Below, one piece after another: positions 10,072 to 20,841 of a stretch of DNA of 64,000 nt (positions within the stretch are counted from its first letter, which is position 1; every line of letters starts with the position of its first letter). Under the pieces are notes generated by a model. It made no database searches. It worked only from the letters and a program-made list of their open reading frames with translations, and was not told the DNA's origin. Source of the DNA: Halichoerus grypus (lineage: Eukaryota > Chordata > Mammalia > Carnivora > Phocidae). Location: positions 51,591,530-51,655,529 of the forward strand of contig NC_135721.1 in NCBI RefSeq assembly GCF_964656455.1. Direction: 5' to 3'. The position numbers and the translations under genes were made by a program.

Positions 10072-10458
10072 GTATCCGTTTGCTAGGGCTGTTATGACCA
10101 GTACCACAGACTATGTGGCTTGAACAACAGAAATTTATTTTTTACAGTTCTGGAGGCTAAAAGTCTGAGATCAAGATGTCAACAGGGTGGGTTTCATCTG
10201 AAGACTTTCTCCTTGGCTTGTAGACGGCTGCCTCCTCTCTGTCTTCACATGGTCTTCCCTCTGTGTGTCTGTGTCCTAACTACCTTGTCTTGTAAGGACA
10301 CCTGTCATAGTGAATTAGAGCCCACCCTAATGACCTCATTTTAACTTAGTCACCCCTTTAAAGACCCTATCTCCAAATACAGTCACTTTCTGAGGTACTG
10401 GAGGTCAGGACTTAAACATGTGAATTATGGGGGGGACACAATTCAGCCCATTACAATT
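10072..10458 (-). mobile_element. ERVL-MaLR-type solo LTR (MLT1-like)
   Basis: The plus strand reads the reverse complement of an MLT1-type LTR: TGTATCCGTTTGCTAGGGCT, ACAGAAATTTATTTTTTACA, GTCTTCACATGGTCTTCCCT, AAGACCCTATCTCCAAATAC and GGACACAATTCAGCCCATTA. No internal retroviral region adjoins it, so it is a solo LTR, old and not coding. Confidence 0.75.
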
Positions 10459-10719
10459 CATTTCTGTCCAAAACTTTAGTGAGAAGTCATGCAGGATAAG
10501 GCAAATTTTGAGGATAAGGGAGTCATTTAGTTCTGTCCTTCTCAATATTGGCTTTATAATAATGGTTCATTGCATTTATATAGTCTTTTTTTTTTTTTTG
10601 ACTCTCCAAAGCACCTTCATGTCTCTTAACTTAATTTTACTGTGTTATCCCAGAGGGCCCTGAATTAGATTTCAGGAACAGAATTACGAAGGATCCAAAG
10701 ACACAGGGTTAACCAAAAA

Positions 10720-10738
10720 TGGTCAGCAGGGGGCGCTG
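10720..10738 (+). promoter_or_regulatory. Strong CTCF-like binding motif
   Basis: TGGTCAGCAGGGGGCGCTG matches the 19-bp CTCF core consensus (TGGCCACCAGGGGGCGCTA type) at essentially every high-information position, including the AGGGGGCGC block. It does not lie in a Can-SINE. CTCF is the zinc-finger protein that stops cohesin and sets loop boundaries; the plus orientation would matter for pairing with a convergent site. Occupancy is inferred from the motif only. Confidence 0.7.
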
Positions 10739-10739
10739 C

Positions 10740-11690
10740 GAACAAGCCCGGGGAAATCCAAGGGCTATAGTTCTGAACCTAGACCTGGAGCAGGCACAGC
10801 ATTCTACCAACTGACTCAGGCCCCTCTGCACATGAGTGCCTGGCTATTGGTTGGGCCCAGGCTGAACCATGGTTGCCCTCCCAGGGCATCTCATCACAAA
10901 TTATGCCCCAGTTCTGGGATCTGGCCCAGTGTAAACACTCTCCCATGCATATGAGCTAAGTGGACAACACAGGAAGTTCAGTGGGAGCCCAGCCAGCCTT
11001 TCAACCCCGCCTGAGTCCCAGGAGATAAACTACTAATATTCGATAAGGCCTGTGCCCACAGGGGTGGCAGTGGCCCAGCAGTGGACACACTATGGACAGC
11101 AGGCTGGCTCTGGAGAAGGCTCGAGTGTTGTGAGAGGTCTCGGCCACATGCCCCTACTTCAGCCCCAGGGTCCGGTCTTCTTATGCTTCCTCCTGCTTTG
11201 ATGGTCAAGAGTAGGGGCTTATATTCTACAGACTTGTTTATATCTGAAGTCCTGTGGTGGGTGCCTTAGGTTCTCACAGCATCCTCCCTTCCCCCTGGAA
11301 ACAGAATACTCCCTTCCTTTAGAGAAAGTCAATTCCCCGGTCTATGGGATTTGAGGGGGCTGCCAATCACAACGTTCTCACATATCCAGCCTGACCTCAG
11401 CCCAGGTCAGAAACATGCTCAGAATCTAGGCCCAGATGTCACCCACCAGGCACTGCTTTCACTGGGACCTATTTGGGACAAAGATGAGGACTGAAGACTG
11501 CCTATACCCCATTCTGTAGTGGAAGACAGAGCAGTGGAAAGTAAAAGTTCTCTGAAGTGTGATCCTGTTCACTCTATATTAAAATTTCCTTTTCTCCTAT
11601 TCAAGGCAAGCAGCCAGGCCCTTGTGTTCCTTCGTCAGGTGAAGTCTGTGCTGTAGGGTAGAAAGTAAAAGCTGCTGAAACTCTTTTAAT
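10740..11690. other. low-copy sequence beside the CTCF-like motif
   Basis: Moderately GC-rich sequence without a confident repeat or gene. A 76-codon minus frame at 10978-11208 lacks any domain. The only structured feature is the motif at its left edge. Confidence 0.5.
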
Positions 11691-11696
11691 TTGTTT

Positions 11697-11697
<1 letters not shown>

Positions 11698-11768
<71 letters not shown>
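11698..11768. repeat. Compound (GT)n(GA)n microsatellite
   Basis: About 14 GT units run directly into about 20 GA units. The resulting open frames (poly-LS/HT) are artefacts. Confidence 0.97.
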
Positions 11769-11772
<4 letters not shown>

Positions 11773-12164
11773 CGGAACTCCTCAAAGTCCTAAACCCCTT
11801 AAAGAGTTAGTTGCTTCAGGAGGCGAGGGGACACACGTGATGCCCTCAGGGAAGGAGTGGAAACAATGGAAGGTTAGCTACCAGGGCCCCACCCCTGTCC
11901 CAGAGCCGCTTGCGAAACATTTACCCACAAACCCCCGCGAGTAAGAGTGACCTTCTCCCAGTCTCCTTCAGGTAAATGGCTCCTATCTTGGGGAGAATGA
12001 AAGAAGGGGCAGGAGAGAGCACAAGCAGTGCTTCCCTCCTAAAAAGCAGACTGGAAAGTTCTTCATGGAAACAAATGAAATGGAAATAGGGGGTGTCCTC
12101 CTACTGTCCTTCCTTCCTTTTTTTTTTCTTTTTACCTCATATATACTGGAAATGTCAGAAAAGA
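11769..12164. other. unassigned sequence
   Basis: Nothing recognised. A T-rich run lies near 12118-12130. Confidence 0.5.
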
Positions 12165-12275
12165 ATAGGAGGCCACATAGTATGGCGGTTGAGAGCACAG
12201 AATTTGGGTTCATAACCCAGCTTGCACACTCTCTAACTATGTGGTATTGTGTAAAGTGGAGTAAAGTTGGAATGA
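12165..12275 (+). repeat. MIR SINE
   Basis: CACATAGTATGGCGGTTGAG followed by AGCACAGAATTTGGGTTCAT and CTCTCTAACTATGTGGTATT is the MIR head and core in order. Confidence 0.75.
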
Positions 12276-12527
12276 GAAGTATCACGATAAGTTTTTGGGG
12301 CAGAAGCCAGGCTGCTCTCTTCTTCACTTCTCTCAAGAGAATCTTGAAGGGCCCCAAAGAGTCCTGCCCTCACTTTCTCTGAGCTACTGTATTGAATGGT
12401 GGTAGTGGTCTATAGAAATATGGATAGATCTAGGTGATATCCTGATAATTCGTGCAGAACTCAGGCCTCAACAGCCTAAGAAGCTCTCTTGTCCACCTCG
12501 TCCAGACACATCTAAAAACAAAATGCC

Positions 12528-12717
12528 TGGGGTGCCTGTATAGTTCAGTCAGTTAAGCATCTGACTTTTGATTTCAACTCAGGTCACGATCTCAGGGTCA
12601 CGAGATCGAGCTCAGCTCTGCGTCATGCTCCTTGCTGGGCGTGGAGCCTGCTTAAGATTCTCTCTCTCCACTCCCTCTGCCCCTCCCCTTCCCCCTCAAA
12701 AAAAAAAAAAAAAAAAA
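12528..12717 (+). mobile_element. Can-SINE (older variant) with pure A tail
   Basis: Head GGGGTGCCTGTATAGTTCAG, CT-rich body and a 21-nt A run. A 10-bp TSD, ACAAAATGCC, is at 12518-12527 and 12728-12737, leaving a GGACCTTT stub between tail and duplication. Confidence 0.88.
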
Positions 12718-12739
12718 AAGGACCTTTACAAAATGCCAA

Positions 12740-13640
12740 ACTGGAGATCCTGCTGCTAACATCTGTCTTTTGGTTCTTCTTTATGAGGGAGTCAGTAGAT
12801 CCCATGGCTTTTCTGAATTTCAACTTCCTCATTCATAGGATGGAAATAAAAATACAGCTTCATTGCCTTTTATGGATACAGATTAAAAGGCCCAGAACGT
12901 TTTAACCATTGCAAATTTGTTGACATTTTTCTAGAGTTTCCCAGTTGGATTCAATTAGGATCATGATGGTATGGTTGCCGCCCCTAGTCTGAAAGAGAAA
13001 TGCCACCATTAACTTTTAATTATTCACAAATCCAAAGGAAAAGTCCTTGGCCCAGGCCCTAATGGGACTATTAAAGCTATTTTCCTACTCAGAGTTTAAA
13101 AAGCTGGGAAGTCGGTTTAAATAACCTGGTACTTTTTTTCTATTGCTCTTCTCCATAGAATGTGAAGGACCAAGAGTGAACCCTCCCTGCTAATGCGTGT
13201 TAGGCAGGTGCCAAACTTCTTTACCTTCTTGTTTTCTTGGTTTACTTCTTCCTCCTACTATTTTCATCTGGTTGTACTGTTGGGGTGTGTGTGTGCATAT
13301 GTACACATGCATGTATGTGTGTATAGGAATGCATGTGTGTGGTCTGTTTGGAGGGAGATAGACTTTGGAAGCACAGAATGGTAACACATGGTGTGTAACA
13401 CCCCCCCACCAACACACACACTTGACACACACACTCCAGAAAAAGGAAAGACCCAATAGAATAAAGAATAAAGAAATGGAAATAAATTGAGACAAAAATA
13501 GGCAACACAAAAAAGCCCACGTACAAGAACCAAGTCTTTCCTTTTCTCAATTTCATGCTCTTTTTTCCTTTTTTACTGAATTCAGATTTTTTTTCCATTC
13601 TCATTTCTATAGGTCTCTTTTCTCTCTCTGTGCCCTTATT
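12740..13640. other. low-copy sequence with GT/CA-rich tracts
   Basis: No gene recognised. An imperfect TG/ATGTGTGT tract (13283-13342) and a CA-rich tract (13401-13436) create several spurious frames of 60-120 codons that share no protein logic. Confidence 0.5.
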
Positions 13641-13765
13641 AACTCAACCTCATTAACACTTCCAAAACCAGAAGTCATTATCCTGACACCACCCACTGCA
13701 CTCAAGTTCTACTTCTCTCTCTGAATTCCCCCAACTGTTCTCAGGTTCCACTTCAGGTCAGTTGC
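13640..13765 (+). repeat. L2 fragment (weak)
   Basis: CAACCTCATTAACACTTCCA and AAACCAGAAGTCATTATCCT resemble an L2 segment. It is followed by an A run at 13769-13785. Confidence 0.4.
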
Positions 13766-13799
13766 CTTAAAAAAAAAAAAAAAAAGCCACTCAGACTCA

Positions 13800-14905
13800 T
13801 TCCTTATTTTTAAAATCTGCTTTATCAAGATATAATTTACATATGACAAAACCTCACCCATTTTAAGTGTACGGTTTAATGCATTTTTAACAAATGTATG
13901 CAGTCATATAACCACCACTATAATCAAGATATAAAATAGTTTCATCACTCCAGAAAGTTTTCTTTCTATCACCATAGTTTTGCCTTTCCTAGAATGTCAT
14001 ATAAATGGAATTAAATGTAGTTTTTTGTGTCTGGCTTCTTTTCTCAGCACACTGCTTTGGAAGTTTGTCTATGTTGTTGCATGTATTGGTAGCTCATTCA
14101 TTTTTATCTACACTGTACAGAAACATCACAATTGTTTGTTTATTCATTCATCTGTTGATGGACATCTGCGCTGTTTTCAGTTTGGGGTTATTATGAATTC
14201 AGTGCTATGAATATTCACATATAGGTCTTTGTGTGGACATATATTTTCACTTCTCTTGGGAAGTTTCATTGCTAGGAAGAGAATTGTTGAGTTGGATGGT
14301 TAAGTGTAGTTTAACCTTATAAAACATGAATAAACTGTTTTCCAAAGAGGGTGCATCATTTTCAGTCTCCCAGCAGCAATATATGCAACTTCCAGTTGCT
14401 CCATATCATTGTCAACACTTTGTACTGTCAGTTTTTAAAATTTTAGCCATTTTTATGGATGTGTAGTATTACCTCATTGTCCTTTTAATTTCTATTTCCC
14501 AGATGACTAATGTTGTTGAACATACTTTAAGAATGTGCTTATTTGGGGCGCCTGGGTGGCTCAGTCGTTAAGCGTCTGCCTTCAGCTCAGGTCATGATCC
14601 CAGGGTCCTGGGATCGAGCCCCACATCGGGCTCCCTGCTCCACGGGGGGCCTGCTTCTCCCTCTCCCACTCCCCCTGCTGTGTTCCCTCTCTCGCTGTGT
14701 CTCTCTCTCAAACAAATAAATAAAATCTTTAAAAAAAAAAAAAAAAAAAAGAATGTGCTTATTTGCCTTAAGTATAATTTCTTTGGTGAATTGGCCACAT
14801 TCCTTGCCCATTTAAACATTGGGTTGTTTGTTTTCTTATATTGATTTTGTAAGAGTGCTTTACATATTCTGGATATAAGACCTTTATCAGATACATATTT
14901 TGCCT
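13800..14905 (-). repeat. Antisense L1M, ~0.9 kb plus SINE
   Basis: Landmarks TTATCAAGATATAATTTACA, TTCCTAGAATGTCATATAAA, CATTCATCTGTTGATGGACA and GGATATAAGACCTTTATCAG mark the reverse complement of old L1 ORF2/3'UTR. A SINE at 14545-14750 splits it. Confidence 0.8.
14545..14750 (+). mobile_element. Can-SINE, young type
   Basis: GGGGCGCCTGGGTGGCTCAG head, GTTCCCTCTCTCGCTGTGTC body and a 20-nt A run. A TSD of at least 14 bp, GAATGTGCTTATTT, is at 14531-14544 and 14751-14764, so the L1M host can be rejoined exactly. Confidence 0.97.
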
Positions 14906-15243
14906 ATAGAAATAGCCTGAAATTCAAAGAGTCATGAACAAGGTTTTCCTATCAATGTTATTTACAATTATGATGAAATTGGAAACAAGTTACAATCTAA
15001 TAAAAGGGAAACTGTCCACTTCCTTATGATTCAAAGGAATATTTTACAGTCACTTAATATTAAACATTTAAAGATTTGGAAACCTACTTTTGATATAATT
15101 CTTAAGTAGAAAATAAAATTATGTATAATATCAGCCATGTATTAAAAAAGCCTGGAAGTATATGCTGAAATAGTAAGAATGATAATATCTAAGAGGTAAG
15201 ATTATGGCTGGGGTTTAAATTTTCTATACTTTTCTATATTTTT

Positions 15244-15453
15244 TTCTTTTTTTTTTAAAGATTTTATTTATTTATTTGACAGAGACACAGAGAGAGAGGG
15301 AACACAAGCAGGGGGAGTGGGAGAGGGAGAAGCAGGCTTCCCGCCGAGCAGGGAGCCCGATGCGGGGCTCGATGCGGGGCTCGATCCCAGGACCGTGGGA
15401 TCATGACCTGAGCCGAAGGTAGACGCTTAACGACTGAGCCACCCAGGCGCCCC
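15244..15453 (-). mobile_element. Can-SINE, first of a tandem pair
   Basis: Young-type antisense copy. The pair shares an outer 16-bp TSD ACTTTTCTATATTTTT at 15228-15243 and 15653-15668, meaning one SINE inserted into the other's tail. A 12-bp unit GATGCGGGGCTC is duplicated in tandem (15359-15370, 15371-15382) next to the B box. Confidence 0.95.
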
Positions 15454-15652
15454 TCTTTTTTTTTTTTTTTTTTTAAAGATTTGTGTTTATTTGTCAGAGA
15501 GAGAGAGAGAACAAGTAGGGGAAGTGGCAGCCAGAGAGAGAAGCAGGCTCCCCACTGAGCAAGGAGTCCGATGCGGGACTCAATCCCAGGACCCTGGGAT
15601 CATGACCTGAGCTGAATGCAGGCACTTCACTGACTGAGCCACCCAGGTGTCC
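15454..15652 (-). mobile_element. Can-SINE, second of a tandem pair
   Basis: Antisense copy with a T-rich tail at 15455-15474 and head ending CACCCAGGTGTCC. It is more diverged than its left partner, so it is probably the original insertion, with the younger SINE entering its tail. Confidence 0.93.
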
Positions 15653-15725
15653 ACTTTTCTATATTTTTCAAGATTTATACAGTAGGCATGTCTTAGTTAA
15701 AAAAGGAAAAGCATCTCATAAAAAA

Positions 15726-16690
15726 ACTACGTGGTTAAAGTAGTGGTTGATGCTTCCTTTACAAGTCCACCTGAACTTTGGCATGATTTGTGATACCATT
15801 AGTAACCAAGTGAGTTCATTAATTCCTTAACAGACCATCCAAAAGCTTTGAACTATAATTCCAGCTCTGTCCTTGAACTCCAGGCAGTTTTTCTTCCTGT
15901 CTAAAATGGGATTCAGAACTGTGAAGTACCTAGCAAGGCTGCCATGTAGCTTTCTGAGAAACTGCTCCCCAAGTATGTGCTCTAAGATATGCAAAAGCTC
16001 CTGAGCTTGTGTTCAATGACTTGGGAAGACCTTGAGAAGTCAGACATGACTTTAATACTTAGAAGAGAGAATATCTGTTTTTCACTCAATAGAGAATGAG
16101 GCCAAAGAGACACGGACTCAGAGAGCTGGAGGGAAAGCAGTGTGTGCAAAGAGAAAAGGCTTGGGTTGAAGAAGATATTGGAACTGAGAAGAGGACAGAT
16201 GGGAGGGAAAGAGGAAATGGAGGAAAGAAGGGAGAATGGAAGCAAACAGGTCTCTGGACTGAGAAAGGTCAGACTTTGAATCAGAACTTTGTAGATAAAT
16301 TCTGCACCTGTGAAGTCTTAGCCTACAAATAATTTGTAACCTTTTACTCATTTTTATTTCTAGTTCTGAAGTTATTTGTTATCTTATGAAGACTGGAAAG
16401 AAAGTACATTTACTCCTGGGTTTATTGAGAGGAAGGAACTCAGAGGTCCCTATAGGGGTTACTCTCAGAAGAAGGCAATTTCCTAAGGTAAAATATCTTG
16501 AGAAGGTCAGTGATTCAGCTGATAGCAGAGATATTTTTGAATCTGGTCAATTACTTTACCTAAGGCAGGCACAGTATATATGTTGGCTGATGAGTCATCT
16601 GTGAAACCAAGATGTAGCATTCAAATGATTACTCAGAAGAGCCAGTAGAGGTTTTTTGTTTTGTTTTGTTTTTTAATTTGTTAACCAACA
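15726..16690. other. low-copy sequence, no gene recognised
   Basis: No confident repeat. Purine-rich sequence at 16096-16250 gives frames rich in E, K and R without a domain. A GTTTTGTTTTGTTTT run lies near 16650. Confidence 0.5.
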
Positions 16691-16694
16691 AAAT

Positions 16695-18525
16695 CCAACC
16701 AAGATTTTTTTCTTTGAAGCTTGATAAAATGGAAATGCAAAGGGCCAAGAATAACCCACACAATGGTGAAGAAGAACAAAGTGGGAGGACTTCCTCTACT
16801 GGATATTTACATGGGCTATAAATAATTTTGGCATAAGGATGGACATATTGACCAGTGGAATAGAATATAAATCTGGAAAGAGATCCATGTGTATATGGAT
16901 ATTTTATTTATGACCAAAAAAAGGCACTGCAAAGCAGTAAAGAAAACTTTTTCAATACATGGTGCTGGGACAATTAGATAACTATGAGGGGAAACATGAC
17001 CCTTACCTTACACTATACATAAAAATTCATTCTAGATATATCATAGACAAAAATGTAAAAGGCAAAATAAAGCTTATAGAGGGCAATATAAAACAAAAGC
17101 TTCATGACTTCAGGTAGGGAAAGATTACTTAATAAGTACTAGCCATAAAGAAAAAGATTGATATATTTGAGTACATTAAAATGTAAAACCCCATTAAAGT
17201 AAGGAAAGATTTTTAAAAATTATTTATAATTTATTATTTTATTTTATTTTTAAGATTTTATTTATTTATTTGACAGAGAGAGAGAGAGCACAAGCAGGGG
17301 GAGCAGCAGACAGAGGGAGAGGGAGAAGCAGACTCCCCACTGAGCAAGGAGCCCCATGCGGGACTCAATCCCAGGACCCTGGGATCATGACCCGAGCTGA
17401 AGGCAGACACTTAATGACTGAGCCACCCAGGCACCCCAGATTTTTTAAATAGGACACAAAAGAACTAATCATAAAGAAAAAGATAGATAAATTTGACATT
17501 TATTTAACATTTAAATTTAATATTAGTATTAAGAACTTCTATTCATTAAAAGATAAGGACCATGGAGAAGATACTTGCAACACCTATCACCTACAAAGAG
17601 CTCAAGTATGGAATACATAAAGAAATTCTACAAACCAATAAGAAAATGACAGCCAACCCAAAAGAAAAATGGGCAAAAGACTTGAACAGATACTTTTGGG
17701 GGGGAAAATGGATATCCAATGGATAATAGACATATGAAAAGATACTTAATCACTAGTAATCAGGGCAATGCAAATAAAAACCATAACCAGACACCATTAT
17801 ATACCCACCAGAATGGCTAAAATTAAAAGACCAACCCTACCAAGTGTTGGTGAGGATGTGGGGAGAAATACGTTCATATGCTACTAGAGGAGTGCAGATT
17901 AGTATGACACTTTAAAAAATTCTTAATAGTATCTAATAAAATTGAAGTTATATATAACTTATGTAACTTATAAAGAACAATATCATTTATAGGAAATATA
18001 CCCAACAAAAATACGTATACATATTGTCTACAAGACATACACAAGAATGATCATAGCAGCTCTATTTGTAATCCTCTCAAACTGGAAACTGCCTCAAAGT
18101 CCATCAACAGCAAAATGAATATAGAAATAGCGGTATATTCATACAATATAATGCTATTAAGCAAAGTAAAAGAAAAACATGAGCTACACATAATAACCTG
18201 GGGGAATCTTAAAAACATATTATTGAATAAAAGAGGCCAGATCCACAGGAATATATATGGCATAATTCCATTTTATATAAAGTTAAATACAGGCAAAAAT
18301 TTACTATTTAGGGTTCCATGGTTAGGAGATAAAACTATAAAGAAAAGCAAGAAAATAGTTATCACAGAAGTTAAGGTAATAATTATCTTTGAAAAGAAAA
18401 GAAGTAGTGATTAGGAGCAATGACTTTGGGGATTTCTGAAGTGTTGGCAATTCTGTAACTCTTGACCTGGGTGTTGCTTTGTGAAATGTCATCAAATTGT
18501 TTTGTAAACTTTGTAATACTGTGTA
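16695..18525 (+). repeat. Sense L1M, ORF2 C-terminal region to 3' end
   Basis: Landmarks in ORF2 order: GACCAGTGGAATAGAATATA, AATACATGGTGCTGGGACAA, AAGAAAAATGGGCAAAAGAC, TTGGTGAGGATGTGGGGAGA, AAGTCCATCAACAGCAAAAT and TCTTGACCTGGGTGTTGCTT. It is heavily mutated with many stops. A SINE interrupts it at about 17229-17437 and a truncated SINE abuts its 3' end. Confidence 0.85.
17229..17437 (-). mobile_element. Can-SINE
   Basis: Antisense copy with a TTTATTTTTAAGATTTTATT tail and head ending GAGCCACCCAGGCACCCC. An AGATTTTT-like sequence occurs on both sides (17207 and 17437), a probable TSD. Confidence 0.93.
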
Positions 18526-18527
18526 TC

Positions 18528-18664
18528 CTGGAATCCAGGCCCCTGTAGGGCTCCCTGCTCTGCAGGGAGCCTGCTTCTCCCTCCCCCACTCCCCCTGCTT
18601 GTGTTCCCTCTCTCGCTGTGTCTCTCTCTCTGTCAAATAAATAAATAAAAAATCTTAAAAAAAA
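18528..18664 (+). mobile_element. 5'-truncated Can-SINE
   Basis: It lacks the tRNA-like head and begins mid-body (GGAATCCAGGCCCCTGTAGG), then has the normal CT-rich body and A-rich tail. A 13-bp TSD AATACTGTGTATC at 18515-18527 and 18665-18677 shows the truncation occurred at insertion, not by later deletion. Without A and B boxes it cannot be transcribed by Pol III from its own promoter. Confidence 0.93.
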
Positions 18665-18947
18665 AATACTGTGTATCAGACAGGCCCAAGAAGATATAGA
18701 AAAATCGAGTAAGCCAATAACCATAGAAGATGGTAGCCCAAGATCTCCTTCCTAAGAGGAACCAGATCCTGTGACTCTATGCTTAGATGCTAACAAACTT
18801 TCGAGGAACAGATATTTCCAGTTTTATACAATTGTTCCTGTGCTAGCATAATCTTATAACAGAACTAAATAAGAAAAGCAAAAGAAATTAAAAACACAAG
18901 TTAAACTCACTTATAAAAATATTCCAGCATTCTAATAAAGTACAGTT

Positions 18948-19490
18948 AGTTGACCCTTGACCAACATGGGTTTGAGCTGCATGGGTCCACTTTTACAGGA
19001 ACTGTTTTCAATAAATATACCTACAGTACTGTAAATGTATTTTCTCTTCCTTTTGATTTTCTTTTTTTTTTTTAAAGATTTTATTTATTTATTTGACAGA
19101 GAGAGATAGTGGGAGAGGGAGAAGCAGGCTCCCGCTGAGCAGGGAGCCTGATGTGGGGCTGGATCCCAGGACCCTGGGATCATGACCTGAGCCGAAGGCA
19201 GATGCTTAACGACTGAGCCACCCGGGCGCCCCTATTTTCTCTTCCTTTTGATTTTCTTAATCACATTTTATTTTCTCTACCTTACTTTATTGAAGGAATA
19301 CAACATATAATACATACAACATTCACAGTATGTGTTTAAATAGACTGTTTATGTCATCAGCGAGGTTTCCAGTTAATAGTAAGTTATATTAGTAATTAGT
19401 TAAGTGTTTTGGGAGTCAAAAATTATATGCAGATTTTCCACTGCACAGGGGTTGGCAATCTTCATTCCCTCGTTCAAGGGTCAACTGTAC
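18948..19490. mobile_element. Tigger-like non-autonomous DNA transposon
   Basis: The ends are inverted repeats: GTTGACCCTTGACCAACATG at 18950-18969 and CGTTCAAGGGTCAACTGTA at the right end. The interior (TACTGTAAATGTATTTTCTC, GACTGTTTATGTCATCAGCG) fits a dispersed Tc1/mariner-Tigger type MITE with no transposase. It split an L1M and was later hit by a SINE at 19064-19232. Confidence 0.7.
19064..19232 (-). mobile_element. Can-SINE with unusually long TSD
   Basis: Antisense SINE inside the Tigger-like element. The flanking duplication is 26 bp, perfect, at 19038-19063 and 19233-19258 (starts TATTTTCTCTTCC, ends GATTTTCTT). Most TSDs in this window are 10-18 bp. Confidence 0.95.
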
Positions 19491-20234
19491 TAGTAAGTCA
19501 AATCTTGCAATTCATTAACAGAATAATAATTATGCTCACACAAGATTTATCCCAGGAATGAAAAGATGTTTCAACACCAGAATATCTAGAATGCAATCCA
19601 CTGGAAAGGCAAAATAAAAGAGGAAGATGATATGATCACTCCCTCAGTAGATGACACAGAAGTATACATCCATACCACACATAAATGGGGTATTATTTCC
19701 ATTTATGAGATTTACTCAGCCATGAAAAAGAATGATGTATTGATACATGGAACCTTGAAAATATTATGCTAAGTGAAAGAAGCCATACACAAAAGGCCAC
19801 AAATTGTATGATTCTATTTATATGAAATTTCCAGAATAGGCAGATCCATTGAAACATAATTTTTCTACATCAGCTATAATGAAAAACATACCTCAAGCAA
19901 GTGTCATGTCAGAAATGCAAGTATGGTTCATTATAGGGATTTGTTTTAATATGCCACGATATTAATAGATCAAAGGAGAAAAAAATACAATCATCTCAGG
20001 ATGAAATGCCACTTAGCAAAATCGAACATCCATTCCTGATTAAACAAACAAACTGAAATCAAAACAAAACCCAGAACATCTTAGTATCCTAGGAATAGAT
20101 TTTTTTTTTTGCCATCATAAAAATCTGGCATCATACTTTAATTCCATTAAAGGAAGAAGCTATCATAGGTTAATAATGTTCTGAAAATCCTAACCAGTAT
20201 AATTAAGTAAGGAAAGAATTTAAGAGGTGAAGTA

Positions 20235-20236
<2 letters not shown>

Positions 20237-20269
<33 letters not shown>

Positions 20270-20422
20270 AGAGAGAGCGCAAGAGAGTGGGAGGGAGAGA
20301 GAGCATCTTAAGCAGGCTCCAGCTCAGCAGGGAGCCTGACGTGTGGCTCATGACCCTGAGATCATGACCTGAGCTGAAACCAAGAGTCAGTTGCTTAACC
20401 AACTGAGCCACCCAGGTGCCCT
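20237..20422 (-). mobile_element. Can-SINE (older variant), long T tail
   Basis: A 29-nt T run, GA-rich body and a head with AAACCAAGAGTCAGTTGCTT. The 13-bp TSD GAGGTGAAGTACC / GAGGTAAAGTACC (one mismatch) is at 20224-20236 and 20423-20435. Confidence 0.93.
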
Positions 20423-20487
20423 GAGGTAAAGTACCACTTAAGGTAAGAAAGATTTATTATTTGAAATGATATCAAAGAATAACTAGA

Positions 20488-20581
20488 GGGGCACCTGGCT
20501 GGCTCAGTCAGTAGGCCATTCAACCCTTGATCTCAGGGTTGTGAGTTCAAGCCCCAGGTTGGGCATGGAGCCTAAAAAAAA
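20488..20581 (+). mobile_element. Compact tRNA-like SINE without CT body
   Basis: Only ~85 bp of tRNA-like head (GGGGCACCTGGCTGGCTCAG to GGGCATGGAGCC) followed directly by an A tail. The perfect 14-bp TSD AAAGAATAACTAGA at 20474-20487 and 20582-20595 proves it inserted in this short form. A sibling lies at 49183-49300. Confidence 0.9.
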
Positions 20582-20841
20582 AAAGAATAACTAGAAACCT
20601 GAAGATAATAGACCAAGGAAATACTAGAAAGCTGTGGGAAATTGCAAGAATGGTTACACTATTTTGCAGCTCTTCTCAGAGGTGGAGTTTATTTCTCCAC
20701 ACTTTGCATCTGAGTTGGACCACTGACTTAGGATTATGGAACATTAGGAAACATGATGCAAACAGAAACTTGCAAAGTACTTTTGCAATGGAACTGGCCC
20801 TCTTTTTTAACCATTTTAAGAAATTTGAAACCACTACTCTT

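Larger units (their letters stand above)
14906..15725 (+). repeat. L1ME-like 3' end hosting two SINEs
   Basis: AGTTACAATCTAATAAAAGG, TTCAAAGGAATATTTTACAG, CCTGGAAGTATATGCTGAAA and, after the SINE pair, ACAGTAGGCATGTCTTAGTT follow the 3' end of an old L1ME-class element. Confidence 0.5.
18690..20225 (+). repeat. Sense L1M ORF2 mosaic
   Basis: ACAGATATTTCCAGTTTTAT, TTATCCCAGGAATGAAAAGA, GCTAAGTGAAAGAAGCCATA and AATAGATCAAAGGAGAAAAA are old L1 ORF2 landmarks, but not in a single collinear order. At least two L1M pieces are joined here, and the left one is split by a DNA transposon. Confidence 0.65.

Noticed and set aside
11983..12382. Antiparallel frames of 105 and 124 codons
   Set aside because: Both cover an MIR and a T-rich run, have no domain, and are mutually overlapping; likely chance.
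13190..13604. Overlapping minus frames of 89-120 codons rich in Cys, His and Thr
   Set aside because: They run through CA/GT tracts in three phases at once, with no conserved domain; an artefact of the microsatellites.
14545..14620. tRNA-like sequence with A and B boxes at each SINE head
   Set aside because: The heads have lost tRNA folding and are attached to the SINE body and tail; no independent tRNA gene is present.
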